Source: Mycobacterium branderi
GTDB taxonomy: Bacteria > Actinomycetota > Actinomycetes > Mycobacteriales > Mycobacteriaceae
DNA length: 64,000 nt
Direction of reading: 5' to 3'
Assembly (NCBI RefSeq): GCF_010728725.1
Contig: NZ_AP022606.1
Coordinates: 1,860,001 to 1,924,000 of the forward strand
The notes beneath the pieces were generated by a model. That model worked only from the letters and a program-made list of their open reading frames with translations, made no database searches and was not told the DNA's origin. Positions 9,257 to 17,387 of the stretch are shown here, one piece after another. The translations under genes and the position numbers were made by a program. The first letter of the stretch is position 1; each line of letters begins with the position of its first letter.

Positions 9257-10666
9257 ATGTCCGACAATCCTCCAAGTCGTGTCGCACCGGTACACGACCG
9301 GCAGGCTTCACCGCGAACCGCTGACCGAAAGCAGGATGATACTCGCGTAGATCGCAGGCGGATCGTCGTCGCGACCATGGTCGGCACTACCATCGAGTTC
9401 TTCGATTTCTACATTTGCGCAACCGCCGCGGTACTCGTGTTCCCTGCGCTCTTCTTCCACCAGGGCGACCCGACGGCCGCGTTGCTCAAGTCCTTCGCCA
9501 CCTTCGGCCTCGCGTTCGCGGCGCGACCGCTGGGCTCAATCGTGTTCGGCCACTTCGGCGATCGGATCGGTCGCAAGGCGACGCTGGTGGGCTCGTTGTT
9601 CACCATGGGGATCGCGACCTTCCTGATCGGGCTTCTGCCCACCTATGACCAGGTCGGCGATTTCGCGCCGGCGCTGCTCGCCGTACTGCGGTTCGCCCAA
9701 GGACTGGGTTTGGGCGGCGAGTGGTCGGGTGCGGCGTTGTTGGCCACGGAGACTGCAGCGAAGGGCAAACGGGCATGGGCAGCCATGTGGCCGCAGCTGG
9801 GTGCTCCGGTCGGCTTCTTGGTGGCCAACGGGATGTTCTGGCTGATCATGTTGTCGCAGCACTTCGACGCGAACTCGAAGACCGGCAGCCACGCCTTCCT
9901 CGTATGGGGGTGGCGGGTGCCGTTCCTGTTGTCGGCGGTCATGGTGATCGTTGGTCTCTACGTCCGGTTGCGGCTATCGGAGACACCGGTGTTCGCGAGA
10001 GCTGTCGCGGAGGGCAAACGCCTGAAAGCCCCAGTGCGTCAGGTATTTCGCATTGCATGGCGGCCACTGATTATCGGTACCTGCGTGATGCTCGCGACCT
10101 ACGCGCTGTTTTACTTGCTGACCACGTGGGTGGTGTCATACGGCACAGGCAAGGTAGTGGATGTCAGCGGCGTGAAGCTGCACATCCCCTACACCGACTT
10201 CCTTGCGATGCAACTGGTAGCGGTGTGCCTCTTCGCCATTTTCGTTCCGGTGTCGGGGTGGCTCGCCGACCGCTACGGCCGGCGCGTCGTGCTGTTGGCC
10301 GTCACGGCGGCGATCATCGCGTTCGGCGCGGGCTTCGGCTATCTGCTGGACCCGGCTTCAACCACCGTCGGCTCAATGCTGCTGTTCCTAATCGTGGGGA
10401 TGACGTTGATGGGACTCACATTTGGCCCGATGAGCGCGGTGCTGCCGGAGCTTTTTCCGACCAATGTCAGGTACACGGGCAGCGGCATCGCCTACAACGT
10501 CGCGTCGATTCTGGGTGCCGCAATTTTGCCGTTCATCGCGACCTGGATCGTGCACACGCACGGCGTCGCATGGGTGGGGGTGTACCTGGCTGTGGTGGCG
10601 ACGTTCACCCTGATCGCGCTAGTGGTGATGCGGGAGACACGCGAGGTGGATCTCGCGGCGGTTTAG
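9257..10666 (+). CDS. MFS transporter, metabolite:H+ symporter (MHS) type
   Basis: About 469 residues from the chosen ATG, with twelve predicted helices. The first starts in the signature TTIEFFDFYI. The loop between helices 2 and 3 carries the GHFGDRIGRKATL motif, and the later loop has ADRYGRRVVL, both typical of MFS. The RFAQGLGLGGEWSGA segment is characteristic of the MHS subfamily, which includes the ShiA, ProP and KgtP carriers. The substrate cannot be read from the sequence. An upstream ATG at 9185 would add 24 atypical residues; 9257 has a GGACGG site. The gene converges on a DUF4189 gene with a 4-base overlap of ends. Confidence 0.88.
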   Translation: MSDNPPSRVAPVHDRQASPRTADRKQDDTRVDRRRIVVATMVGTTIEFFDFYICATAAVLVFPALFFHQGDPTAALLKSFATFGLAFAARPLGSIVFGHFGDRIGRKATLVGSLFTMGIATFLIGLLPTYDQVGDFAPALLAVLRFAQGLGLGGEWSGAALLATETAAKGKRAWAAMWPQLGAPVGFLVANGMFWLIMLSQHFDANSKTGSHAFLVWGWRVPFLLSAVMVIVGLYVRLRLSETPVFARAVAEGKRLKAPVRQVFRIAWRPLIIGTCVMLATYALFYLLTTWVVSYGTGKVVDVSGVKLHIPYTDFLAMQLVAVCLFAIFVPVSGWLADRYGRRVVLLAVTAAIIAFGAGFGYLLDPASTTVGSMLLFLIVGMTLMGLTFGPMSAVLPELFPTNVRYTGSGIAYNVASILGAAILPFIATWIVHTHGVAWVGVYLAVVATFTLIALVVMRETREVDLAAV

Positions 10667-11067
10667 GAAGGGGCCTTAGGAGGGGGAACGTTGCACTGCG
10701 AGCGGAGCACCGTGCTGCCGGGACTTTGGTTCATGGCGTTTCGTTCTGCTTCCTCTTTCGTAGCGCCGACGTCTCCGAAATACTGATCCCCGTTCTTGAC
10801 GACTGCGCCACACTCGGGGGCCTTGAAGGTGATCAGCACGTTGCACGTGGGATTGTTTTGATGGCAGTTAAAGTTCGCAGTCCTGTTGGCCTGGTACTCA
10901 TTCGGCTGATTCCAGGAGCTACCGACGTACTTTCCGTCTGGCGAGACGGCGATCGCGCCCCAGTCCTCGTAGGCGTATGCGGCGGGCGCGATGGCCACGG
11001 TTAACGCGGCCATGGCTGCACCGACCGTCGAGATCGCCGCGCACTGTCGAAAAGCGGTCACTGTCAT
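10663..11067 (-). CDS. Secreted DUF4189 protein (paralogue 3)
   Basis: 134 residues. A signal peptide (cleavage near AAYAYED) precedes a DUF4189 domain of a different subgroup: WGAIAVSPDGKYVG, a PNEYQAN motif, a CHQNNPTCNVLITF Cys pair and CGAVVKNGDQYFGD. It is close to paralogue 8 at 24467, sharing nearly the whole CGAVVKNGDQYFG and SPGSTVLRS segments, so the two are a recent duplication at distant sites. No three-box element was seen upstream. The 57-base gap from the preceding same-strand gene allows transcription as part of the array. Exported, function unknown. Confidence 0.84.
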   Translation of the reverse strand: MTVTAFRQCAAISTVGAAMAALTVAIAPAAYAYEDWGAIAVSPDGKYVGSSWNQPNEYQANRTANFNCHQNNPTCNVLITFKAPECGAVVKNGDQYFGDVGATKEEAERNAMNQSPGSTVLRSQCNVPPPKAPS

Positions 11068-11124
11068 GGCAGTTCTTTCCCCATTCCGTTTCCGGCGGCC
11101 AGCGTTCCGGCCGGCTCAGAATCG

Positions 11125-11529
11125 TCAGCTTCTGAAGTTCTCCTCCCGTGGGCTGGATCCATTGCACCCGGAGGTAGCGATCGAGCTGTCGGGAAGACCG
11201 GCTAGGGCCGCCGATTCTGCGGCTGGCTGTGTGGGGCCGCTTGCCGCGTAATAGTCAAAGCCTCTTTGGGCGAGGGCACCGCAGTCAGTGAAAGCAAGCT
11301 TCTTGTCGCAAGCTATGTGGTTGCAGCTGACCATCGCCCGATCTTCTGCCTTGGCAGGGGTCGGCTGTCCGAGCGATATAGCCCAATTGGGGCCGCCGGG
11401 CCTGGCGTAGATCGCGCCATAGGTGCCGTCGGCGTGTGCGACTGGACCCACGGCGACGGCCTTTGCAACCACCACCGCTGCGCTGGTCGCCCAGATCGCT
11501 TCCCGTCCAGCAAAACTGGCTAGTTTCAT
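11125..11529 (-). CDS. Secreted DUF4189-like protein (paralogue 4), divergent
   Basis: 134 residues. The N-terminal signal peptide ends near PVAHADG. A divergent DUF4189 domain follows: YGAIYARPGG, an AEDRAM helix, a Cys pair (SCNHIACDKKLAF), DCGALAQRG and GCNGSS near the end. It is the least conserved of the set and has a 10-residue polar tail (PREENFRS). No strong ribosome site is visible before the ATG. It lies 68 bases after the next upstream paralogue on the same strand. Confidence 0.75.
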   Translation of the reverse strand: MKLASFAGREAIWATSAAVVVAKAVAVGPVAHADGTYGAIYARPGGPNWAISLGQPTPAKAEDRAMVSCNHIACDKKLAFTDCGALAQRGFDYYAASGPTQPAAESAALAGLPDSSIATSGCNGSSPREENFRS

Positions 11530-11597
11530 GACTGGCTTTGTGATACGGGGTGCAGCCTAGATCGAGCAGCCGGTCACATTGCCATCAGAAGGCAGCA

Positions 11598-12008
11598 TCA
11601 GAATCCCATGCCCTGAGCATCCCCGCCGTCGTTGCACCCCGACCAGCGGATGGTGCTGCCCGGCAGTTGGCTCATGGCCGCTTGCTCTGCTGCCTGCTGC
11701 GTGGCGCCGGTACCCCCGACGTTCTGGCCGCCACTTTGAGCGACCGCACCACAGTCCGAAAAGGTCACCACCACGGTGCAGTTGACCTGGCGTGGATAAG
11801 CACACATGTCCGACACCCTGTCTTGTGCATCGGCCTGGCTGCGGTAATTCGTGACCCAGTAACCGCGCTTTCCGTCCGGCGTCAGAGACGCCGCGCCCCA
11901 TTGGCCGTCGGCGTTCGCGCTGGGCGCGATCGCGGCGGTCAGTGGAGCCACGATTGCTGCGCTGGCTGCGCAGACTGCGAAATACGCTCGAAAACTGATC
12001 CGTTTCAT
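11598..12008 (-). CDS. Secreted DUF4189 protein (paralogue 5)
   Basis: 136 residues. A signal peptide (cleavage near SANADG) is followed by WGAASLTPDGKRGY, a Cys pair (MCAYPRQVNCTVVVTF), SDCGAVAQSGG, GGTGATQQAAEQAA and a terminal Cys (GCNDGG). The match to DUF4189 is clear. A GAAAGGAACGG ribosome site lies just before the ATG. It belongs to the run of same-strand secreted genes from 13026 to 10663. Function unknown. Confidence 0.84.
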   Translation of the reverse strand: MKRISFRAYFAVCAASAAIVAPLTAAIAPSANADGQWGAASLTPDGKRGYWVTNYRSQADAQDRVSDMCAYPRQVNCTVVVTFSDCGAVAQSGGQNVGGTGATQQAAEQAAMSQLPGSTIRWSGCNDGGDAQGMGF

Positions 12009-12109
12009 GACCGTTCCTTTCTCAGATGACGTTGCGACTGTTGTGGGAAGTGATTCACGTGCGCGGCGTTACACCCGACGATCGTTGTTTTGGTACCTCC
12101 TTGGAGGCC

Positions 12110-12574
12110 TCAGAGGCAGCCGGCGCCCGCACTGCCGCATGAATCCGGCGCAGCCTTTAGTCCCCTAGCGTGAATTCGGACATTCATATTGATGTTGTCG
12201 CCGGTGCCCACACCGTAGAAGTCGAGGCCGAACAGAGGGAAACGGCCCGGCAGCTCCGCGGTGGCTGTGTTGGTGCCTGACTGTGCGTCGCTACACAATC
12301 CGCTCGCACACGCCTGTACGTTCAGCGCGCCTGGGCCTTGCCCTTCGACCCGGACGGTGTAATTACATCCGCCGGAAGCCCCGCAAGTGATCAAGTTTGG
12401 AAAGTGGCATTCCACCCTGCCGCTACCAGAGCATTGCTGCTGGAAAGTCAAGTTGTCATTGTCGGTAATCATCTCGGCGTTCGCTGTGCTCGCGGGGCCG
12501 CCGACAACGGCGATCAGCGCTGCCGCGGCGGCTGCGAAAGCTGTGACATGTCGTTTTAAACCGTTCACTGCCAT
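12110..12574 (-). CDS. Small secreted Cys-rich protein
   Basis: 154 residues starting at MAVNGLKRHV, chosen because GAAAGGACTGCT precedes this ATG; a start at 12601 would add nine residues. The signal peptide ends near TANAEM. The mature part has eight or more Cys residues in a predicted beta-rich domain (QQCSGS.RVECHFPNLITCGASGGCNY...CASGLC...DSCGSAGAGC). It is not DUF4189 and I do not recognise the family. It sits between DUF4189 genes on the same strand and probably shares their transcript. Predicted to be exported and disulfide-bonded. Confidence 0.72.
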   Translation of the reverse strand: MAVNGLKRHVTAFAAAAAALIAVVGGPASTANAEMITDNDNLTFQQQCSGSGRVECHFPNLITCGASGGCNYTVRVEGQGPGALNVQACASGLCSDAQSGTNTATAELPGRFPLFGLDFYGVGTGDNINMNVRIHARGLKAAPDSCGSAGAGCL

Positions 12575-12624
12575 AGCAGTCCTTTCCGAGCCGCAATCCA
12601 CCGCGGAGGTTCAAAGGGCAATCG

Positions 12625-13026
12625 TCACCCTTGGGCGATACACGCCGACTTGGCGACCGTGCCTAACGGCAGTTGGCTGGTGGCCGCTTGTTCTGCTGCC
12701 TGTTGAGTGGCGCCGCTCCCGCCGGCCCACTGACTCCCATCGCCGGCGACCGCACCGCAATCCGTGTAGCTCACCACCACATAGCATTGGCGGTCCTTCA
12801 AGTAGTTACACATCGACGTCGCACGGGCTTGCGCGTCGGACTGGCTGGGATAGCCATTGGCCAGGCAGAAGACATTTCCCGTCAGCGAAGTGTTGGCCGG
12901 GGCGGCGCACGCGCCCCACTGGTCGTCCGCACGCGCGGAGGGAACCGCGACGACGCTCAGCGCGGCCACCACAGCGGCGCCGCCTGCAACGATTGCGGCT
13001 GATGTTCGAAGATTAATCCGTGCCAC
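12625..13026 (-). CDS. Secreted DUF4189 protein (paralogue 6)
   Basis: 133 residues from a GTG start at 13026, chosen because GAAAGGACTCGCC lies immediately before it and the signal peptide begins here (ARINLRTSAA..., cleavage near SARADD). The domain shows WGACAAPANTS, MCNYLKDRQCYVVVSYTDCGAVAGDG and a QLPLGTVAKSAC end. It is a close relative of paralogue 7; both carry CNYLK.RQC and VSYTDCGAVAG-type segments. A three-box element ends 95 bases upstream of the start codon and may drive the whole array down to 10663. Confidence 0.86.
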   Translation of the reverse strand: MARINLRTSAAIVAGGAAVVAALSVVAVPSARADDQWGACAAPANTSLTGNVFCLANGYPSQSDAQARATSMCNYLKDRQCYVVVSYTDCGAVAGDGSQWAGGSGATQQAAEQAATSQLPLGTVAKSACIAQG

Positions 13027-13120
13027 GGCGAGTCCTTTCCCGGGCGATGCCCTGTTAACTCGAAACGGTGTCCTGGGTTGCCATCCTCGCTCCGCATCCC
13101 TGCACCCAGCCCCGTGCCGC

Positions 13121-13178
13121 ACTACCTGCAATTCGTCCCGGCCGCGGCAGTAACTACTCAATGCGGTCCAGCGACTAC
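13121..13178 (-). promoter_or_regulatory. Three-box GTAGT element upstream of DUF4189 paralogue 6
   Basis: Plus-strand ACTAC at 13121-13125, 13153-13157 and 13174-13178 gives three direct boxes spaced 32 and 21 bases. The proximal context GCAGGTAGTGC and distal context GCGTAGTCG equal those of the other copies. The associated GCGAGGATGGCA block is at 13079-13090, about 30 bases nearer the gene. Confidence 0.72.
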
Positions 13179-13309
13179 GCATACGACACGTCACCGAACT
13201 CCGGCTATCTGTTGCTCATCGTTCAAGAACGGTGTGCTGTTGCTAAGGCGCCCTAAGCTCGCGCACTGGCGTACGCCGCGGTCGTTTCCCTGTCATCAGT
13301 GAAGATGTG

Positions 13310-13423
13310 TCACTGCCATGAAGTGGGTTCAGACGCCGGCGGGTTGACGATCATCGCGGTTGCCACCGCAGCACCGGCCGCGCCGATCGTGGCGCGTGTT
13401 TGAAAACCTCGCGTTCGGTCGTT
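13310..13423 (-). pseudogene. Decayed DUF4189 paralogue (signal-peptide relic)
   Basis: On the minus strand, directly after the stop of the gene at 13435, a frame reads TRGFQTRATIGAAGAAVATA, which aligns with the signal peptide of that gene (TRFRTRAAIAAAGVAMAAAM). The ATG position reads ACG, and after AMIVNPPA the frame runs to a stop at 13310 with no DUF4189 domain. It looks like the 5' stub of a tandem duplicate that lost its body and start codon. Confidence 0.65.
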
Positions 13424-13434
13424 AAGGGCAATCT

Positions 13435-13833
13435 TCAGCCCTGGGCGACACAGCCCGACTTGACGATCGTGCCGCCGGAAAGCTGGCCCATGGCCGCTTG
13501 TTGTGCTGCCTCTACCGACGGGCCAGTACCCCCGGCCCACTGGTTCCCATTTCCGGCGACCGCACCGCAGTCTGTGAAGCTAACCACCACGGAGCATTGG
13601 CGGTTTTTAAGATAGTTACATAGACCTAGCGCGTGGTTTTCGGCGTCGGCTTGGGTCGAATTCCCGGTTGTACACATGACATAACTGGATGTGTTCGGGT
13701 TAGCCGGCGCGGCACACGCGCCCCACAAGTCGTCGGCGTATGCGCCGGGAGCCACGGCGACGGTCATGGCGGCCGCCATTGCAACACCGGCCGCGGCGAT
13801 CGCAGCGCGTGTTCGAAAACGGGTGTCTGTCAT
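13435..13833 (-). CDS. Secreted DUF4189 protein (paralogue 7)
   Basis: 132 residues. Signal peptide with cleavage near GAYADD, then WGACAAPANPN, LCNYLKNRQCSVVVSFTDCGAVAGNG, a QAAMGQL helix and a terminal Cys (SGCVAQG). It is the closest relative of paralogue 6 and of the relic just downstream, so this is a tandem duplication group. The promoter element lies farther away than in the other copies (184 bases from the start codon), leaving a longer untranslated leader. Secreted; function unknown. Confidence 0.86.
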   Translation of the reverse strand: MTDTRFRTRAAIAAAGVAMAAAMTVAVAPGAYADDLWGACAAPANPNTSSYVMCTTGNSTQADAENHALGLCNYLKNRQCSVVVSFTDCGAVAGNGNQWAGGTGPSVEAAQQAAMGQLSGGTIVKSGCVAQG

Positions 13834-14016
13834 GGTGTTCCCTTTCTGGGTCAGGCGGTCCGGCTACGTCGAAATCGGTTGGCGCGCATGGCGCTTACAC
13901 CGGCGTGGTATCAGTAGCCTGCATGTCGAGCCTCCGTTCTGGCGTGATTCCACGGTGCAGCCCCGGTCCTTCGGATGCCATCCTCGCCCCACATACCTGC
14001 TGGGGGCCCGTGTTGC

Positions 14017-14074
14017 ACTACCTGCAATTCGCTCAGCACGCCAGGTCAACTACTCAATGCCGGGCGGCGACTAC
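14017..14074 (-). promoter_or_regulatory. Three-box GTAGT element upstream of DUF4189 paralogue 7
   Basis: Plus-strand ACTAC at 14017-14021, 14049-14053 and 14070-14074 (spacing 32 and 21) reads as three direct boxes towards 13833. The same block as in paralogue 2 (TTCGGATGCCATCCTCGCC on the plus strand, 13970-13988) lies 28 bases from the proximal box. Confidence 0.72.
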
Positions 14075-14188
14075 GCATACGACACCTAACCCATCCGCCA
14101 CATTGGTTGGGGCCGAATCTCGGGCGTGTCCACGGCGAATCGGGCTGACCGAAACTCGGGAATGCAGTAAGCGCAACTGCGGAATTGC

Positions 14189-14256
14189 GTAGTCGAGACT
14201 CAAGGGTCACGGATGGTAGGTAGTGGGTTGCGGTTGTTCGCCGGGATTTGGGTAGT
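14189..14256 (+). promoter_or_regulatory. Three-box GTAGT element upstream of the LAL regulator operon
   Basis: GTAGT at 14189-14193, 14220-14224 and 14252-14256, spaced 31 and 32 bases. Contexts are GCGTAGTCGAG, AGGTAGTGG and GGGTAGTCG. Spacing and several flanking bases (GTAGTCG.G.CTCAAG...CACG) match the copy at 17388-17455. The first plausible gene downstream starts at 14364. Autoregulation of the downstream LuxR-type gene is an inference. Confidence 0.68.
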
Positions 14257-14363
14257 CGTGCACGGATGCCGAGCGTCGGCGCGTGAGCCAGAGTGAGCCT
14301 TGACCACAGCGGATCGGACGTGGCGACTGACCGAATGACGGACGTGGTTCAAAAAGGAGGCCA

Positions 14364-14477
14364 ATGCTGACCTATCGCGAAGCGGCCTCGCCGAAAATGC
14401 GGACGCATTGGGTCGGTTGTCGTCATGCGCGTTACAACGCGCTGCATAACCATCGCCCCAAGCGAGGGCAAACGTGA
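14364..14477 (+). CDS. 37-residue small ORF, translationally coupled
   Basis: ATG at 14364 with a strong AAAAAGGAGG ribosome site seven bases upstream, the best in this neighbourhood. It encodes 37 basic residues (MLTYREAASPKMRTHW..., ending KRGQT), rich in Arg, His and Lys, with no signal peptide or helix-turn-helix that I can see. Its TGA overlaps the GTG of the next gene (GTGA), the usual sign of coupled translation. It may be a true microprotein or a leader peptide that opens the next ribosome site. Confidence 0.5.
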   Translation: MLTYREAASPKMRTHWVGCRHARYNALHNHRPKRGQT

Positions 14478-14683
14478 GCACTTTCGATGATCCCTTCAGA
14501 TACGAGACGGCGTTGCGCAGACTTCCCGATGCGCATTCCCTGGCGCTGCGGCTCCGCGGCGCGGGTGTTGCCGACGAGGTGATCTGTCAGTACCTGCAGA
14601 TCGAGCCGGAAGGCTTGGAAAGTGTGCTCGAGCTGGCTCAAAAAAAGCTGGAGAAGGAATTGCAGAAATTGCCGAATTCGTAA
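14474..14683 (+). CDS. 69-residue sigma-region-4-like small protein
   Basis: A short helical protein starting at GTG 14474 (MSTFDDPFRY). Residues 14-60 (LRRLPDAHSLALRLRGAGV..., ICQYLQIEPEGLESVL) resemble the helix-turn-helix of sigma-70 region 4.2 (L....LALRL.GA...EI...L.IE...V). The end is Lys/Glu-rich, possibly coiled coil. It lacks sigma region 2, so it cannot be a whole sigma factor; a DNA-binding cofactor is a guess. It lies 32 bases before the LAL regulator on the same strand. Confidence 0.68.
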   Translation: MSTFDDPFRYETALRRLPDAHSLALRLRGAGVADEVICQYLQIEPEGLESVLELAQKKLEKELQKLPNS

Positions 14684-14703
14684 TCCTGGGAATCTCCTGT
14701 AGC

Positions 14704-14709
14704 TAACAT
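14704..14709 (+). promoter_or_regulatory. Probable leaderless -10 of the LAL regulator
   Basis: TAACAT fits the mycobacterial TANNNT -10 and lies six bases before the ATG at 14716, so a transcript would begin at or next to the start codon. No ribosome site precedes that ATG. The gene could also be read from the upstream small-ORF operon. Confidence 0.5.
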
Positions 14710-14715
14710 CGCCGC

Positions 14716-17346
14716 ATGGGCGACCGCTGGCCCTTGACGGGCCGGGGGGAAGAGCTTCGGCTCATCGGTGAAGCCCTCGCCGACAGCGACCGCCAAGGGG
14801 TAGTAATCGCTGGCCGCGCCGGCGTGGGTAAAACAAGGCTGGCCCGTGAGGCCGCCGAGACAATGGCCGAATCGGGTTGGGCGGTCAGTCGGTTGGCCGG
14901 GACGGCAACCGGACGGCCCGTGCTGCTGGGTGCGTTCGCTCAGTGGGTCGACGACTTCGACGCCACCCCGCTTGCCATGGCACACCAAGTGGTCACTGCA
15001 ATGCGGGCCGGCGCGGGTGATGCGCCCCTACTGGCGGTCGTCGACGACGCTCACCTACTCGACGATCTGTCGGCACTGGTGGTGAACCAACTGGTGACAC
15101 AGAACATCGCCACAGTCATCGCCACCATTCGCACCGGCGAAGCCGCACCCGATGCGGTCACGACGCTGTGGAAGGACGGTGCGCTTCGGCGACTCGAACT
15201 GCAGCCCCTGTCGCGGTTGGAATCAGACGAGCTCCTGCGGTCGGTGCTGGGTGACCTGCACGCCGAGTGCGCGGAGCGGATGTGGAAACTGACCCGCGGA
15301 AACGTGCTGTATCTGCGCCATCTCGTCGAGCAGGAACGCGCGGCGGGCCGGCTGGTGTGTCAGGACGGCCAGTGGAGCTGGACGGCTGGATCATCGGTGT
15401 CGCCGACGCTTGTCGAGTTGGTCGAATCACAGATCGGTGCAGTACCCGAAGATGTACGCAATGTTGTCGACCTAGTGGCCGTTGCCGAACCTATCGACCG
15501 GTCCTGCTTGGCATCGCTGGTCAATCCGCAGTCGGTCGAGGCCGCCGAGGAGCGCGGGCTGATCAAGGTGTCGTCGAGCACCGATGCGGTTTATGTGGGT
15601 CACCCGTTGTATGGGGAAGTACGACTCAACCAATGCGGCCCGCTACGCCTGCGCCGACTACGCGGGGAGATTGCAACCGCCATGGCGCGCAGCGAAAAAC
15701 CCGCCGGCACAGACCCGCTTCGCCTCGGCCTGTTGTGGCTGGAATCCGACCTGCCGCCCGACCCCCACGTGCTGGCGCGGGCTGCCAATATCGCGCGGTC
15801 GCGACTGGACCTCGAGCTCGCCGAGCGCCTCGCCCGCGCCGCCGTCGACGCCGACTCGGATCCGGCAACCAAACTCCTGCTTGCCTACGTCCTCTTCATG
15901 CGCGAGAAAGGAGCCGAGTCCGAGCAAGTCTTCAGCACCATCGACCCGCACGATCTACCCGCGACGAGTTTCGTCAGTCCCGCGATCCTGCGCTCCGCCA
16001 ACCTGTTGTGGGTGCTGCGACGGCCCGAGCAGTCCTGGGAGGTCATCGACGACGCTCTGCGCCGCGCCAAGTCCGGGCGCACCGACCATCTGCGGACGTT
16101 TCGTGCAGTACAGCTAGTCTTGGCCGGCAAACCAGCTGAAACTCTCGAAGTGATGGCCGGAGTCGACGAGCATCGCCTCGACCATTTCGGTCGAATCCTG
16201 GGGCTTTGCGCTCAAGTGATTGCGCTGGGTGACCTTGGACGGCCGAAGGAGGCCTGCGAGAAAGCCGCCGCTGGTTATGCGGTGATCAATGAATCACCCC
16301 AGGACAGCTATCAGGGCACCGGAGTTGCCGAATTTCACGCCTACGCGCTGCTGGCCGCGGGACACATCGAGGACGCGGTGACGGTCGCCGAGGACCGCTA
16401 TCGGTTGTGCGCCGAGCTGCCCGGGATGATCGGGTCGATGGCCACCGCGGTCGTTGGCATGACCGCGCTCGGCAAGGGCGATCTCGCCACAGCGGTGCGG
16501 TACCTCGGCTCTGCGGATACCGGCATGGGCAGCTACGGCGAGATCAGCGGGATCTTCTACCGATTCAAGATCTTGCGGACCGAGGCACTGGCGCGCTCCG
16601 GGCAGGTTGAGGCTGCCGTCGCGGCACTGGATGTCCTGCGTGACAGCCGCCATCCTGCCTACGCCTTTGTCGAGTCCGGGTACCTGGTTGCGAGCGCGTG
16701 GGTGGCTGCGGTACGCGGCCGAGTAGGCGAATCCCGTGAGATTGCTTCCCGTGCAGTAGAATTCGCTCGCAGCCATGGCCAGCTGGCACGCGAAGTGATG
16801 TGCCTACAAACGGCGGCTCAGCTCGGCGACGCCTCGGTGGCGGATCGGTTGGCCGAACTGGCGTCCCTCGTCGAGGGTCCGCGCGCGGCGATTGCGGCCC
16901 GGTACGCGCGCGCGTTGGCCGACGGCGACACCGCGGGCCTGGAGGCGGCGTCAAGGGATTTCGAAGCCATGGGTGACATGTTGGCCGCGGCGGACGCAGC
17001 TGCCCACGCCGCTTCGACCTATCGTCAGGCTGGTCTGCGTGGCAGCGCACTATCCGCGAGCGCGCGTGCCCGCCAACTTGCCCAAGAGTGTGGCGGCGCC
17101 GTCAGCCCCGCGCTGGCGGCGGCAAAGGTCGCCCTGCCGCTGACCGAGCGCGAGCGTGAAATCGCTCTGCTGGTGTCGCAAGGTCTGTCCAACCGCGAGA
17201 TCGCCGAAGCGATGTCGCTGCCGGTGCGCACTGTCGAAGGCCACATTTACCGCGCCACGGTCAAAGCCGGCGTCGTCACGAGGGCCGAATTAGCAGCCGT
17301 GATCAGGCAATTCGATCAAGCTGAGGCCTACGCCCGATCGCGCTGA
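14716..17346 (+). CDS. LuxR-family transcriptional regulator, large ATP-binding (LAL/MalT-like)
   Basis: 876 residues. An N-terminal STAND-type NTPase carries Walker A GRAGVGKTRLA (about 33-43) and Walker B LLAVVDDAH (about 105-113). A long alpha-helical TPR-like middle region covers about 330-790, where such proteins bind an inducer. The C-terminal LuxR helix-turn-helix is at about 812-870 (LTEREREIALLVSQGLSNREIAE...RTVEGHIYR). MalT-type activators bind sets of short direct repeats when ATP and inducer are present. The nearby three-box GTAGT elements have that character, so this gene is the best candidate for their reader; that link is inferred. The inducer is unknown. Confidence 0.9.
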   Translation: MGDRWPLTGRGEELRLIGEALADSDRQGVVIAGRAGVGKTRLAREAAETMAESGWAVSRLAGTATGRPVLLGAFAQWVDDFDATPLAMAHQVVTAMRAGAGDAPLLAVVDDAHLLDDLSALVVNQLVTQNIATVIATIRTGEAAPDAVTTLWKDGALRRLELQPLSRLESDELLRSVLGDLHAECAERMWKLTRGNVLYLRHLVEQERAAGRLVCQDGQWSWTAGSSVSPTLVELVESQIGAVPEDVRNVVDLVAVAEPIDRSCLASLVNPQSVEAAEERGLIKVSSSTDAVYVGHPLYGEVRLNQCGPLRLRRLRGEIATAMARSEKPAGTDPLRLGLLWLESDLPPDPHVLARAANIARSRLDLELAERLARAAVDADSDPATKLLLAYVLFMREKGAESEQVFSTIDPHDLPATSFVSPAILRSANLLWVLRRPEQSWEVIDDALRRAKSGRTDHLRTFRAVQLVLAGKPAETLEVMAGVDEHRLDHFGRILGLCAQVIALGDLGRPKEACEKAAAGYAVINESPQDSYQGTGVAEFHAYALLAAGHIEDAVTVAEDRYRLCAELPGMIGSMATAVVGMTALGKGDLATAVRYLGSADTGMGSYGEISGIFYRFKILRTEALARSGQVEAAVAALDVLRDSRHPAYAFVESGYLVASAWVAAVRGRVGESREIASRAVEFARSHGQLAREVMCLQTAAQLGDASVADRLAELASLVEGPRAAIAARYARALADGDTAGLEAASRDFEAMGDMLAAADAAAHAASTYRQAGLRGSALSASARARQLAQECGGAVSPALAAAKVALPLTEREREIALLVSQGLSNREIAEAMSLPVRTVEGHIYRATVKAGVVTRAELAAVIRQFDQAEAYARSR

Positions 17347-17387
17347 CGGCGACACCATGGATCGCAGTATCAGCTCCGCGAGGTTGA

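Larger units (their letters stand above)
13834..14363. other. 530-base divergent intergenic region with two regulatory elements
   Basis: No supported gene lies in this stretch. It separates the leftward DUF4189 array from the rightward regulator operon. It holds two three-box GTAGT elements facing opposite ways (14017-14074 leftward, 14189-14256 rightward), 114 bases apart, and the conserved GGCGAGGATGGCATCCGAA block on the minus strand (13970-13988). The remainder shows nothing recognisable. Confidence 0.6.
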
